In this document: piece by piece, positions 42,108-51,641 of the stretch | Numbering within the stretch: the first letter of the stretch is position 1 | Layout: every line of letters starts with the position of its first letter | NCBI GenBank assembly: GCA_964400725.1 | Contig: CAYNVS010000015.1 | Coordinates: forward strand, 1 to 64,000 | Origin: CAYNVS01 sp964400725 | Lineage (GTDB): Bacteria; Myxococcota_A; SURF-8; CAYNVS01 | DNA: 64,000 bases | Reading direction: 5' to 3' | The notes under the pieces: model-generated | Databases searched by the model: none | What the model was told of the DNA's origin: nothing | What the model saw: only the letters and a program-made list of their open reading frames with translations | Position numbers and translations under genes: made by a program

Positions 42108-43610
42108 TTAAAAAAGGCCGCTGAAGGAAAGCGCGCCGGTCTTAGCGCCCGCGTCGTCTTTTTTCTCTTCTTTATTTTCTTCCTTTTTCTCTCCGCCCTT
42201 ATTTTCTTCGGTCGGCAGCCCTCCGCCGAAAATAACGTCGAACGTGGCGAATAAGTCGAGGCTTCCGCCGAATATGTGCTCCTGTTCAACGTTTTTGCCG
42301 GCGATTGTATAAGTATAGAAAAGGCTGAAGGCGAAAGGAACGGGGAATTTTCCTTTCATAACCCAGTCGAGGGTATTTATGCCGATGGAATTGGTGGTGT
42401 TAATGGCCGAAAGGTCGGTCGCGTATTCCTGCGCGTACCATTCGGGCTGATAAGCCTTGAAATTCGGATCGAGCGGATTCGACCCCGGAGGAATGGGTAT
42501 CGCGCCGCCCTGCCGGATGTCGTCTTGATATTTCCAGTAGAAATACTGCTCGTTGTTAAACGAAAGCCAAGGGGTGATATTCCAAGTCAAACCAAACCAT
42601 AAGTCCCAGTTGTTGCCGGGTTTAATATAGTTGTCCATCTTTTGCCAATACATGCTTATCGGGATTTGGCCTCTTACTTTGCCGGTTTCCGTATCGACGT
42701 TCAAAGTGTACATTCTGCGCTCTTTGGTGAACGGCATCTGAATGGTGTAGCCGCCGGTAACGTTAAAGAAGAAATCCGAGAAGGGGTTGTTTCCCAGTTT
42801 TTTAAAAGGATAGACGTCGAAGCCCAAGAAGAGACCCATGTCGAGGTGGCCTTTGCCCAAATCGCTGTCGAAGAGATTGTCGGGGTCTTCGGGTTTGCCC
42901 GTCGGGATTTTAAAGAAAAGCGTAAGTCCGGTGCGCAGCCAGTCGCGCTCGTGCAGCTTGTAGCGGGCTCCTACAATCATGTCGCCCATGCCCCAGCGGT
43001 CGAAGCTGACGAGTTGATCGTAATTAAACGAACACATCGGGCTTGTAGGATCGTAGCATGTAATCGCGTCGCGGAAATCCTGCGTGTTCATCGGATTGTT
43101 GTCCAACGAGGCGTCGTAGGGGTTGTCGGGTCTTCTAACCCGCGGATACGCGGGAGAGCCCTTTGCCCACGAGACTTTCTGCTTGCGCACCAAAACGATG
43201 GTGCTGTCGTGCACGCCGACGCTTACGTCGTTGAAGCCGTGCTTTATCGGGATAATCATCAAGACCGAGAGGTTGTCGGTAATGCCGACGCCCAGTTTGA
43301 TGTCGATTTCCTGACCGTAGCTGTTCAGCCCTATGTCGGTGCGGCCTAGAATCGAACCTTTAAGGGTTGAGTCTATCAAATCGCCGGGAATCGTTACGTT
43401 GTAGTCGTCAACGATGCTTTCGGTGCTAGCTCCAAAGGTGTTGGTGAAGCGTTTTTTCGCGACGGTCATGCCGAATCCCATGCCGAGCGAAAAGGCTCCC
43501 GCGGGGTAGGTTTCAACGCTGTTGGCCGACGCTTCGGGAATATCGAGCTGCAGCGAAGTCGCGGCGAAGACTAACGAAACCAACAATAGGGCTGTTTTTT
43601 TCCCTTTCAC
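42108..43610 (-). CDS. outer membrane beta-barrel protein (500 aa)
   Basis: A predicted outer-membrane barrel of unknown substrate. Signal peptide MKGKKTALLLVSLVFAATSLQL; the mature chain has repeated amphipathic strands (LGMGFGMTVAKKRF, LSVLMIIPIKHGF, FFFNVTGGYTIQMPF, NWDLWFGLTWNITPWLSFNNEQYFYWKYQ, FAFSLFYTYTIAG) typical of transporters related to the FadL or phenol-degradation meta-pathway outer-membrane groups. A Lys/Glu-rich linker of 25 residues follows the barrel, ending in GALSFSGLF, whose terminal phenylalanine fits BAM recognition. Upstream of the Cys-rich lipoprotein gene on the same strand. The assignment to a family is by pattern only. Confidence 0.6.
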   Translation of the reverse strand: MKGKKTALLLVSLVFAATSLQLDIPEASANSVETYPAGAFSLGMGFGMTVAKKRFTNTFGASTESIVDDYNVTIPGDLIDSTLKGSILGRTDIGLNSYGQEIDIKLGVGITDNLSVLMIIPIKHGFNDVSVGVHDSTIVLVRKQKVSWAKGSPAYPRVRRPDNPYDASLDNNPMNTQDFRDAITCYDPTSPMCSFNYDQLVSFDRWGMGDMIVGARYKLHERDWLRTGLTLFFKIPTGKPEDPDNLFDSDLGKGHLDMGLFLGFDVYPFKKLGNNPFSDFFFNVTGGYTIQMPFTKERRMYTLNVDTETGKVRGQIPISMYWQKMDNYIKPGNNWDLWFGLTWNITPWLSFNNEQYFYWKYQDDIRQGGAIPIPPGSNPLDPNFKAYQPEWYAQEYATDLSAINTTNSIGINTLDWVMKGKFPVPFAFSLFYTYTIAGKNVEQEHIFGGSLDLFATFDVIFGGGLPTEENKGGEKKEENKEEKKDDAGAKTGALSFSGLF

Positions 43611-43852
43611 TTTTTCGCCTCCGTAAAAATGATTAGCCGTTGAAAGAATTAAACAACAAGTTACTTATCGGTTTTTTTACATTGTTTAGAGGCAAGGGTC
43701 AAGTAAACCTTAAATATTTTTTTGAGAAGAATGAAAGGTTTGGCGGCATGGATTCTCGCTTGAAAAACGTTTTATTCGCGAGAACAAAAAATATTGATAA
43801 TAATGTTGCATACATAAAAATTTTGAGTATATTTGCGCAAGCAAAAACTACT

Positions 43853-44725
43853 ATGAGAAACGATGTAATACCGATTGAAAATAACAGGTTGTTTTACCTG
43901 TTAATTACCCTTGGGGCTCTTATCTTCGGGTTGTCTATCTCGCTTTTCATGGTTCCCTATCACATCGCGCCCGGCGGCGTAAGCGGCATAGCCATTATTT
44001 TAAATCATCTTACCGGTCTTCCCACCGGATTTTTTATGGCGGTTTTGGAAATTCCCATTTTTTTCGCCGGGTTCAAGTATTTAGGCGCGCAATTCAGCGT
44101 CAAGGTTTTGTACGCGACGATAATGACGTCTCTTTCCACCTTGGTTTTCGCCGATATTTTCCACGTTAAAATGACGCTGCCTTCCAACGTCGAAATGCTC
44201 GCCCCCATCTTCGGAGCGGTCATCATGGGAACCGGTCTGGGGCTTATTATAAGAGCGGGAGCGGCCACAAGCGGCTCCGGCACCATTGCGCGCATCATGG
44301 CGAGATTCAGCAACTTAAGCATCGGCAACGCGATAGGTCTAATTAATTCCATAGTAATTATTTTTGCCTGGGTCGTTTTCAAAGACGCGGTGGCGGCGAT
44401 GTACGGCTTAATGGCTCTTTTCATTTCCAGCAAAGTGATCGACGTCATCGTCGAAGGCATCGACTACGCCCGCGGAGTGTTCATCATAAGCTCGCGGACG
44501 GAGGAAATAACCGAAATGATTTTGCACGACCTCAAACGCGGCGGCACGGCGCTTCACGGCAAAGGAATGTACACCGGCCACGAGAAGGACGTTTTGTTCG
44601 TCGTAGTCGAGCGCAAACAAATAACCGGCCTAGTGCGCAAAATTCTCGCCATCGACCGCAAGGCGTTCGTCATCGTAACCGAAGTTTACGAAGTTTACGG
44701 CGAGGGGTTCAAGCCCAGATTTTAA
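43853..44725 (+). CDS. YitT-family (DUF2179) membrane protein
   Basis: An integral membrane protein with six predicted helices (LITLGALIFGLSISLFMVPYHIAPGGVSGIAII, FFMAVLEIPIFFAGF and others), then a C-terminal cytosolic DUF2179 domain (about residues 205-285) with GTALHGKGMYTGHEKDVLFVVVERKQ, characteristic of YitT/YpjC. The exact role is not established; members are suggested transporters. The frame opens at 43640, but the first 71 residues do not look like the family; ATG 43853 gives 290 aa, the usual length. ATG 43748 with AAAGG before it is an alternative start. It is 23 bases before the PAP2 gene. Confidence 0.82.
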   Translation: MRNDVIPIENNRLFYLLITLGALIFGLSISLFMVPYHIAPGGVSGIAIILNHLTGLPTGFFMAVLEIPIFFAGFKYLGAQFSVKVLYATIMTSLSTLVFADIFHVKMTLPSNVEMLAPIFGAVIMGTGLGLIIRAGAATSGSGTIARIMARFSNLSIGNAIGLINSIVIIFAWVVFKDAVAAMYGLMALFISSKVIDVIVEGIDYARGVFIISSRTEEITEMILHDLKRGGTALHGKGMYTGHEKDVLFVVVERKQITGLVRKILAIDRKAFVIVTEVYEVYGEGFKPRF

Positions 44726-44748
44726 TTTCAAAAGGAAATGCGGCATAT

Positions 44749-45333
44749 ATGAACGAAGAAAATAAACTGACTCCGAGGGAAAAATATTTAAGTTTGCCGA
44801 AGCCGGCAAAATTTTTCTGGGATTTCGTCTCTCTTTTCGGCACGCTCGGCGGAGGGCTGGCTATATGCGCGCTTTCGTTCGCGCTGTCGCTCCGTTTCGG
44901 TTTGGTTATGGCGGCCAATCTTGTCGCTTTGACGATTATTTGCAATACGGTTAAATATTTTTATTTTCGCGCGCGGCCCGAAAACGACGCCAAAATTAGA
45001 CCGACTATAAATTTTCACGTTTTAGACGTCCGCAAATATTTAAGCCTCAAGAACGGCTTTAAAAACGCTTTAGCCGCGTTCCGATTCGTGGACGCGGGCT
45101 CGTTTCCGTCTATTCACTCGGCGCGCAGCCTCAACCAAGCCGTGCTGCTGGCTTGGTTCTTTCAAAACGATCCTCCCGTCGGAGCCGCTATTATAGTTTT
45201 CGCCCTCGTCGTAGGAATTTCAAGAGTCGTTAAAGCAAAGCATTGGCCCAGCGACGTCGCCGTCGGTTTCGTCGTCGGGGCGCTTGCCGCCGTAATCTCC
45301 GCGGAGACTTTAAAAAACTTCATTTTAGGCTGA
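44749..45333 (+). CDS. PAP2-superfamily membrane phosphatase
   Basis: A lipid or undecaprenyl-phosphate phosphatase (194 aa). All three family motifs are present: KYFYFRARP (KX6RP), SFPSIHSAR (PSxH) and SRVVKAKHWPSDV (SRX5HxxxD), so it is probably active. Four or more hydrophobic helices surround them. It follows YitT by 23 bases on the same strand. The stop is six bases from the convergent GH84 gene. Substrates for this type include undecaprenyl pyrophosphate and phosphatidylglycerophosphate; not decidable here. Confidence 0.82.
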   Translation: MNEENKLTPREKYLSLPKPAKFFWDFVSLFGTLGGGLAICALSFALSLRFGLVMAANLVALTIICNTVKYFYFRARPENDAKIRPTINFHVLDVRKYLSLKNGFKNALAAFRFVDAGSFPSIHSARSLNQAVLLAWFFQNDPPVGAAIIVFALVVGISRVVKAKHWPSDVAVGFVVGALAAVISAETLKNFILG

Positions 45334-45338
45334 CGCGG

Positions 45339-47498
45339 CTATTCGCACGTTAAGGTAAATTCAGAAAATCCTACCGTATTTTCGCCGCGCGCTACGGCCG
45401 CCGCGTCGTACAAGCCGGGATGGGGAGCCGTCCAAATTATTTCGCCGTTTTTTATGAAAGCGCCGGGCAGTCCGAATGCCGAAACGTTTAACGACTGCAA
45501 AAACGGTTTTATCGACATTTCTTTCCCAACCGCGCACGACGGCAAATCCGCCTTGTTAATTTCCGCCTTGGAGACGCCCGCGTTTTTTGGCTCGGCTTTG
45601 TTTACGGCGTCTATTACGTCTCCGATTGCTCCGGAATTGAACAGAAAACGCGATATTTTAGCGCGCCGTTTCGCGTCCGCAATCGCGGCGTCCCATTCCG
45701 AGCCGTCTTTGCCGCCCAGCTTTTCCGCCAGTTTCATTGCGGCGTAAAGCCCCGCCTTTGCGTGAAAGCGCAGCCCCAAAAGAGGATAAACGAATTCGTC
45801 GGCCAAATCGACGTCGATGTTGGAATGGTAAACGTCGCCGTAAAGCGAGGCCAAAGAGGCGAACAGATTTAGCGCGTTCCATACGTCCCGCGCGTCCGCC
45901 TCTCCTGAGACGATTTTGCCGGTCAAAGATTCGGCCAGTTCGTCAAGCGGCTCGTAAGAGCTCGTTTTTTGCGCGTTTCCGTTGAAAACGCTCATCGCCA
46001 GCAGCAGCGCGGCTTCGCCGCCGGAGCTGGGCGCGGCGCCGTCAATCGAAAAATTAAATTCAAACTTAACCGCTCTTTTGCGCGCGTCGTCGAGGGAAAC
46101 CGTTTTAGAAGGCTCGGTCATAAAAGCGCCGAACGTATTTATTACAAGTCTGGCGAAGGAGCCTTGAATGGAAGCGTTGTGAGCCAAGCCTCCCACAGCG
46201 CTCAACAGCGGCTCTTCTCGCCCGTAGAACGGCGAAAGATAAACGTTGCCGAAGACTTTATCTCCGCCGTCGTTGGCCCAAAAATTGTCCCAGATTATCG
46301 GCTTGCGGCCGCACAATAGAGTTGCTTTTTGCAAATCTTCGGGCTTCATTGTTTCGTTGCTCGTCCCTTTGCCCGTCCACATCAGACCTACCGCCTCGTC
46401 AAGCGAGCTCATTTGATAAAGGTAATCTTCTCCGCCGGCCCAGCCCATTCGTTCGTCGCTGTAAACTGTGGGCGTGAAATTGAAGAGCAAATCGGGGCGG
46501 AGAGTTTTCAAATCCGCGTAAAGCCTGTTGATTATCGCGGCGTGCTTTCGCCCTAAATCGCCGCCCAGATTAACGCTGGTTTCCATCTCGATGTCGTCGG
46601 CTAAAAGTCCTACTCCGGAAATTCCTTTTTCTACAAAGGGCGCGATTTTGTTTTTTAACGCTTCGTAGTCCGATTCGTCGTCGAAATTAAAGTCTATGAA
46701 AGGGCTTATTCCGAAGAAAAAAGTTACTCCGTATTTTTTAGCGAAACGTCCGAATTCGACGAACCTTTCAACCTCTGAATCTTCGTACGCTTCGCGCCAT
46801 TTTGCGCGATGCAGCGGGTCTTCCTTCGGGGCGTACATGTAAAACTTCAAGCCGTACGCCGCCATCGTTTTAATCAGCTTCTCGCGTTCCGCAAAGCTGT
46901 ATGGAACGCCGTAAAAGCCTTCGATTACCCCGCTTCCGTTAAAATATTTCGCTGTTTGGCTTTTAATCTGCGGCTCGAATTCGACCGTATTGAAGGCGGA
47001 AGCGTCGCCGTAAACGGAGAGGCCGCAAATTTTAAATTCCTCGTCCGAACGAACGTTCAGCCTAACGCACGCCGCTTCGCTCGCCTCAAAATCAAGCGGC
47101 GCGTTTAAATCGCTCCATGCAAAACTTTTAAGCGCGGTTCCGCCGCATGCCGCAAGCAGAGTTGCGGTTATTTCCAAAGGTTTTTCCGCCTTCGTTTTAA
47201 TCGTCGCGCTATGCAGCTTAATTTTTCGTTTCGCCGCGGGCGCAAAATCGACGTAAACAACGGCCTCCACGCCGCCGGAGCCGCGGAAGCATGTCCGGCC
47301 GTTATCGTCTCTTATCGTAGCGACGGAGTCTTCGCTTTCGCGAACCCAGCTGAAAGGCTCGAATAAAGCCGTTCCCTCCGCGTACAGCCTTGCGAATCGA
47401 GTTAAATCCGAGACGGCGCGGCTTTCGCCGTCCGTCGAACAAGCGGCGGCGCAAAACGCGCAAACGGCGGCAAACGCTATTATAGGCGACGTTTTCAT
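45339..47498 (-). CDS. GH84 beta-N-acetylglucosaminidase (O-GlcNAcase-like) lipoprotein
   Basis: A surface lipoprotein (719 aa) with glycoside hydrolase family 84 architecture. Signal MKTSPIIAFAAVCAFCAAAC has lipobox AAAC. A sugar-binding N-terminal domain is followed by the catalytic barrel: GVIEGFYGVPYSFAEREKL starts it, and two catalytic aspartates are in LLADDIEM, D301 and D302. A helical C-terminal region follows (RFHAKAGLYAAMKLAEKLG). The enzyme removes terminal beta-linked N-acetylglucosamine from glycans such as mucins or glycoproteins. Convergent with the PAP2 gene. In a gut-associated organism this suits host glycan use; ecological inference only. Confidence 0.88.
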   Translation of the reverse strand: MKTSPIIAFAAVCAFCAAACSTDGESRAVSDLTRFARLYAEGTALFEPFSWVRESEDSVATIRDDNGRTCFRGSGGVEAVVYVDFAPAAKRKIKLHSATIKTKAEKPLEITATLLAACGGTALKSFAWSDLNAPLDFEASEAACVRLNVRSDEEFKICGLSVYGDASAFNTVEFEPQIKSQTAKYFNGSGVIEGFYGVPYSFAEREKLIKTMAAYGLKFYMYAPKEDPLHRAKWREAYEDSEVERFVEFGRFAKKYGVTFFFGISPFIDFNFDDESDYEALKNKIAPFVEKGISGVGLLADDIEMETSVNLGGDLGRKHAAIINRLYADLKTLRPDLLFNFTPTVYSDERMGWAGGEDYLYQMSSLDEAVGLMWTGKGTSNETMKPEDLQKATLLCGRKPIIWDNFWANDGGDKVFGNVYLSPFYGREEPLLSAVGGLAHNASIQGSFARLVINTFGAFMTEPSKTVSLDDARKRAVKFEFNFSIDGAAPSSGGEAALLLAMSVFNGNAQKTSSYEPLDELAESLTGKIVSGEADARDVWNALNLFASLASLYGDVYHSNIDVDLADEFVYPLLGLRFHAKAGLYAAMKLAEKLGGKDGSEWDAAIADAKRRAKISRFLFNSGAIGDVIDAVNKAEPKNAGVSKAEINKADLPSCAVGKEMSIKPFLQSLNVSAFGLPGAFIKNGEIIWTAPHPGLYDAAAVARGENTVGFSEFTLTCE

Positions 47499-47587
47499 TT
47501 TATTCTTTTTATAATATTTACGCGGCGATTAAACGCAAAACAACGCCGATTTGTACATTTAGGCGCAATTGTTCGTTTTGTACTTTT

Positions 47588-49684
47588 TTACTTAACCGAA
47601 AGCTTTCTGAAGTCGGCTATGTCCGCGAAGAGCAGGCGGAGGCTTTCAAGCAGCGCGAGCCGGTTTCGGCGGATTTCCGCGTTTTCGCACATAACGAGCG
47701 TCTTCTCAAAGAAGGAGTCAACCGGCTCTTTAATCGCGGCGATTTCCGCAAGAGCCTCGCGGTAATAACCTTTAGAAGAAAAGTTTTTAACTTTTTCGCC
47801 GAGCTTCGCGACCGCTTCGTAAAGAGCTCTTTCTTCGTCTCCCTCGAAGAGCGAGGCTTGGGGTTTAGGCGCGCCTTGCGCGTAAAATTCTTCCCCCTGC
47901 TTGCTTAAAATATTGCCTACTCGCTTGAACGCCCCGGCGAGCTTCTCGTATTCGGGAAGTTTTGAAAACCAATCGAGAGCGGCTACTTTCGCTTCCGCGT
48001 CGAGGATAGAGTCGAAACCCGCCTCAAGCGCGGCCTGCGCCACGTCGCGCGCGGTTCCTTTATCCGCCTTCATCTGCTCGAAACGCGCCTTGAAGAACTG
48101 GACGACTTCCGCGATCGTCTCGCTTTTGCCGTATTTTTCTTTGCCGCGAAGCTCGTCGAACGCGAGCTCCGACGCCGATTTAAGAGAAAAATCGAAGTTG
48201 TGAAACAAAATCGTGTTCACGATTCCAATGGCTCCGCGGCGAAGACCGAAGGCGTCTTTTGCTCCGGTTGGCTTAATCCCCACCGCAAAGCATCCCGTTA
48301 TCGTATCGAGCTTGTCGGCGATCGCTATGACGGCCGCAAGCCTGCTTTTCGCGGGTTCGTCGGCGCTGAACTTTGGCTTCCAGTGCGCTTCTATCGCGTC
48401 CGCGACCGTTTCGCTCTCTCCTTGAAGCCTGGCGTAGTAGGCGCCCATTATTCCCTGCAATTCGGGAAACTCGAAAACGGCGCGGCTGTTGAGATCCGCT
48501 TTGGCCAAAGCGCAGGCGCGCGCCAGTTCCGTCGCGTCGACGCCCCCGACGGTTTCGGCTATCGCCTCTGCCAGCGCGGCAACGCGCGCGGCCTTTTCGG
48601 CTACGCTTCCGAGGTCTCGGTGAAACGTAACGCGGTTAAGTTCTTCCGCAAAAAAATCCAGCTTCTTTTTTTTGTCTTCCTCCACGACGAAGCGGGCGTC
48701 GTCGAGCCTTGCCCGCAGAACGCGCTCGTTGCCGTAAATAATTCCGTCCGTTCCGCTTTTAGGCGAGACGTTGAGAACGACGCAGAAAACCGGCAGCAAG
48801 CGGCCTTGAGCGTCTTCAAAGTTAAAATATTTTTGGTTCGTTCGAGTCGTAATTACGAGCAGCTCCTTGGGGAGCGAAAGATATTTTTCGTCGAAGCGTC
48901 CGAGCGCGAGATGCGGCCATTCAACTATGTTTGAGGCGTGCTCGACAAGCTCTTCGTCCTCTATCGCCGCGCCGCCCGCCGTTTGAGACAAAGCTTTCAA
49001 ACCCTGCCGTATGGCGGCTCTGCGCTCTTCGCCGTCGAGCATAACGCCGCGTTCTCTTAGCTCTTCTTTAAAATTTAGCGCGTCTTTAATTTCAAATTCT
49101 TCCGGCGAAACAAAGCGGTGGCCGCGGCTTTTATTTCCGCTTTTAACGTCGGCGAAAGTAAAGTTTATAATTTCGGTTCCGGCAATGGCCGCTATCCAGT
49201 GTATCGGGCGGACGAACGGCGTCGTGCAAGAGCCCCAGCGCATACTTTTAGGCCACGGAAACTTTGCGAGCAAGGCGGGAAGCGCGCTTGCGAGTATTTG
49301 CGCGGCGGGCGCGCCTTTTTCAACGCGCCGGAAACATACGACCTTTCCTTTGGAGCCGTCGGCGGTTTCCAGCTTGTCGGCATCTACGCCGAATTTAGCG
49401 GCGAAACCGATCGCGGCCTTTGTCGGACGGCCTTCCGCGTCGAAACAAACGGCGGCGGGCGGTCCGAAGTATTCGGCGGATCTGTCCGGCTCCGTCGCCA
49501 AAATGGAGAGCGCCGAGAAAACGAGCCTGCGCGGAGTAGCCATGCAGGCTGTTCCTTCCGGCTCAAGATGCGCGTTTACAAGCTCGTTAAAAAGGTTTTC
49601 CTTCAGCCACGCGATCGCGTCGGGAAGAAATGCGGCCGGTATTTCTTCGGTTCCTATTTCAAATAAAAAAGGTATTTTCGACAT
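47588..49684 (-). CDS. glyS: glycyl-tRNA synthetase beta subunit
   Basis: The beta subunit of the bacterial alpha2beta2 glycyl-tRNA synthetase (698 aa). Start FLFEIGTEEIPAAFLPDAIAWL, then RPIHWI, FGLRRGAIGIVNTIL and a DALR-like C-terminal domain match the family. It lies 33 bases after proS on the same strand. The catalytic alpha subunit glyQ, usually adjacent, is not in the window, so it must be elsewhere. Confidence 0.95.
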   Translation of the reverse strand: MSKIPFLFEIGTEEIPAAFLPDAIAWLKENLFNELVNAHLEPEGTACMATPRRLVFSALSILATEPDRSAEYFGPPAAVCFDAEGRPTKAAIGFAAKFGVDADKLETADGSKGKVVCFRRVEKGAPAAQILASALPALLAKFPWPKSMRWGSCTTPFVRPIHWIAAIAGTEIINFTFADVKSGNKSRGHRFVSPEEFEIKDALNFKEELRERGVMLDGEERRAAIRQGLKALSQTAGGAAIEDEELVEHASNIVEWPHLALGRFDEKYLSLPKELLVITTRTNQKYFNFEDAQGRLLPVFCVVLNVSPKSGTDGIIYGNERVLRARLDDARFVVEEDKKKKLDFFAEELNRVTFHRDLGSVAEKAARVAALAEAIAETVGGVDATELARACALAKADLNSRAVFEFPELQGIMGAYYARLQGESETVADAIEAHWKPKFSADEPAKSRLAAVIAIADKLDTITGCFAVGIKPTGAKDAFGLRRGAIGIVNTILFHNFDFSLKSASELAFDELRGKEKYGKSETIAEVVQFFKARFEQMKADKGTARDVAQAALEAGFDSILDAEAKVAALDWFSKLPEYEKLAGAFKRVGNILSKQGEEFYAQGAPKPQASLFEGDEERALYEAVAKLGEKVKNFSSKGYYREALAEIAAIKEPVDSFFEKTLVMCENAEIRRNRLALLESLRLLFADIADFRKLSVK

Positions 49685-49717
49685 TTAAAAAAGCCTCGCT
49701 GCTTCAATTAAAGCGGT

Positions 49718-51448
49718 TTAAGCCTTAGCGGCGGCCATCTGCTCCGAAATTAATTTTTTAACGGTTTCAAGCGCGCCTTCAATCGGCGTTTCCAAAACCT
49801 TTTTAGCTCTGCGGTCGCGTATTTCGACTATGCCGCGAGCCAGTCCTTTGTCGCCGACGGTTACGCGAAGCGGGAAGCCCAGCAAATCGGCGTCCTTGAA
49901 TTTAACTCCGCCGCGCTCGTCGCGGTCGTCGAGAATAGTCTCGACTCCGGCTTCGGCAAAGAGCTTGTAAAGTTTTTCCGCGGTTTCCTTCATCGCGCCG
50001 GAGTAAAGCACGGGCGTAATAATAACTTGGAACGGAGCCAGCGGCATAGGCCAGATAATTCCGTCCGCGTCGCTGTTCTGCTCGATTGCGGCGGCCACCG
50101 TGCGAGTAATGCCGATGCCGTAGCATCCCATTACGCACGGATGTTCCTTGCCGTCCTCGGCCAAATAAGTCGCGCCCATAGGAACGCTGTACTTGGTTCC
50201 GAGAAAGAAAACCTGACCGACCTCGATGCCGCGATCAATCCGCAGAACGCCTTCGTCGCAGCGCGGGCAGCGGTCGCCGGCCTTGGCCAGAGCCAAATCC
50301 GCCCAAGAGTCGGCCTTAATGTCGCGCTTAGGGTTTACGTTTTTAACGTGAAAATCTTTTTTATTCGCGCCCGTAACGCCGTTTAAAATTCCTTTTACGG
50401 AGTTGTCGGCGATTATCGGTATTTCGAGGTTAATCGGGCCTATGAAGCCGACGGGAACCTTCGCGACCTTCTCTATGTCGCGCTCTTCGGCCGGATAAAT
50501 TTCCAGCGCGCCGACATGATTTTTAAGCTTAAGCTCGTTTACTTCCAAATCGCCGCGAATGGCTACCGCGTAAAATTTCTCCTTATCGTCAAAGTAAATA
50601 AGCGTCTTTATGAGCTTCCGCGGAGCAACGCCAAGAAACGAGCTGACTTCTTCGATGCTTTTCTGCGCCGGAGTGGAAACGTCTTCGAGCGGAAGGAATT
50701 CGCTTTCGGAGGGCTCGTCGTAAGACGCGGGGCGGGTTTCGGCCTTCTCGACGTTGGCCGCGTATCCGCAATTGTCGCAGGAGGCTATCGTATCTTCGCC
50801 GCTCTCCGCAAGAACTTGGAATTCGTGCGACAGACTGCCGCCGATGTTGCCGGTGTCGGCTTCTACCGGCCTGAACTTGAGCCCGCAGCGGTTGAAAATT
50901 CGGTTGTACGTTTCGTACATAAGCCAGTAGCTCTTCTTCGAAGCCTCTTCGTCGACGTCGAAGCTGTAGCCGTCTTTCATAATGAATTCGCGTCCGCGCA
51001 TGAGCCCGTAGCGGGGGCGTATCTCGTCGCGGAACTTGGTTTGTATCTGGTAGAGGTTCAAAGGCAGCTGCTTATAGCTTTTAACCTCGTCGGCGACGAT
51101 GTTGGTTACGACTTCCTCGTGCGTTGGGCCTAGGCAGTACGGGTTCCCTTTGCGGTCTTTTACTCGCAACAGCTCGGGGCCGTAATACGACCAACGGCCG
51201 GACTTTTCCCATAGCGAGGCGGGCTGAACGAACGGCATAAGTATCTCCTGCGCGCCGGCTCTGTCCAGCTCTTCGCGGACTATGCGCTCGACCTTGCGGA
51301 TGGCGCGAACCATCAGCGGGTAGTAGTTGTAAATTCCGCCGGAGAGCTTGCGTATCATGCAGCAGCGCTCCATTAAAACGTGGCTGGCGGTTACGGCGTC
51401 GGCGGGGGCTTCGCGACGGGTTACAATTAATGTTTTCGAAAAGTACAT
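49718..51448 (-). CDS. proS: prolyl-tRNA synthetase (bacterial type with editing domain)
   Basis: Class II synthetase charging tRNA-Pro (576 aa). Motif 1/2 regions with GIYNYYPLMVRAIRKVERIVREEL and KFRDEIRPRYGLMRGREFIMKDGYSF are present, the INS/YbaK editing domain (about residues 230-395) lies inside, and the C-terminal anticodon-binding domain ends the chain. Also GGSLSHEFQVLAESGEDTI. Start ATG 51448 has SD AGGGAG nearby. A promoter with a TATAAA box is 50-80 bases upstream. Cotranscribed with glyS. Confidence 0.97.
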   Translation of the reverse strand: MYFSKTLIVTRREAPADAVTASHVLMERCCMIRKLSGGIYNYYPLMVRAIRKVERIVREELDRAGAQEILMPFVQPASLWEKSGRWSYYGPELLRVKDRKGNPYCLGPTHEEVVTNIVADEVKSYKQLPLNLYQIQTKFRDEIRPRYGLMRGREFIMKDGYSFDVDEEASKKSYWLMYETYNRIFNRCGLKFRPVEADTGNIGGSLSHEFQVLAESGEDTIASCDNCGYAANVEKAETRPASYDEPSESEFLPLEDVSTPAQKSIEEVSSFLGVAPRKLIKTLIYFDDKEKFYAVAIRGDLEVNELKLKNHVGALEIYPAEERDIEKVAKVPVGFIGPINLEIPIIADNSVKGILNGVTGANKKDFHVKNVNPKRDIKADSWADLALAKAGDRCPRCDEGVLRIDRGIEVGQVFFLGTKYSVPMGATYLAEDGKEHPCVMGCYGIGITRTVAAAIEQNSDADGIIWPMPLAPFQVIITPVLYSGAMKETAEKLYKLFAEAGVETILDDRDERGGVKFKDADLLGFPLRVTVGDKGLARGIVEIRDRRAKKVLETPIEGALETVKKLISEQMAAAKA

Positions 51449-51500
51449 TGCGGTCTCCCTTTGCGGTATGCCGAAAATCGGCGTTTAACGAACGCGCAAA

Positions 51501-51529
51501 TTTATACTATAAAACGCCCCAGAGGTAAA
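51501..51529 (-). promoter_or_regulatory. promoter of proS
   Basis: On the minus strand TTTACC (complement of 51524-51529) and TATAAA (complement of 51501-51506) are 17 bases apart; the -10 matches five of six positions. It lies about 50 bases upstream of the proS start. Confidence 0.55.
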
Positions 51530-51587
51530 GACTATAATATTTGTACTTCCGAATTATCCCCAAACTGTTCCCGCTGTTGCCTAATTG

Positions 51588-51609
51588 GAGAAAAGGCGCT
51601 TAAGTCGCC
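51588..51609 (-). terminator. possible terminator of the M3 peptidase gene
   Basis: The minus strand has GGCG/CGCC (51606-51609 with 51595-51598) with a seven-base loop and a following TTTTCT run, 33 bases beyond the stop at 51642. The stem is short. Confidence 0.45.
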
Positions 51610-51641
51610 GGCTCTGCATCCAACTAGAGGCCGGCCGTTAT

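Noticed and set aside
51449..51641. T-box riboswitch before proS
   Set aside because: No T-box sequence or specifier stem-loop seen; only a promoter and a small terminator-like hairpin.
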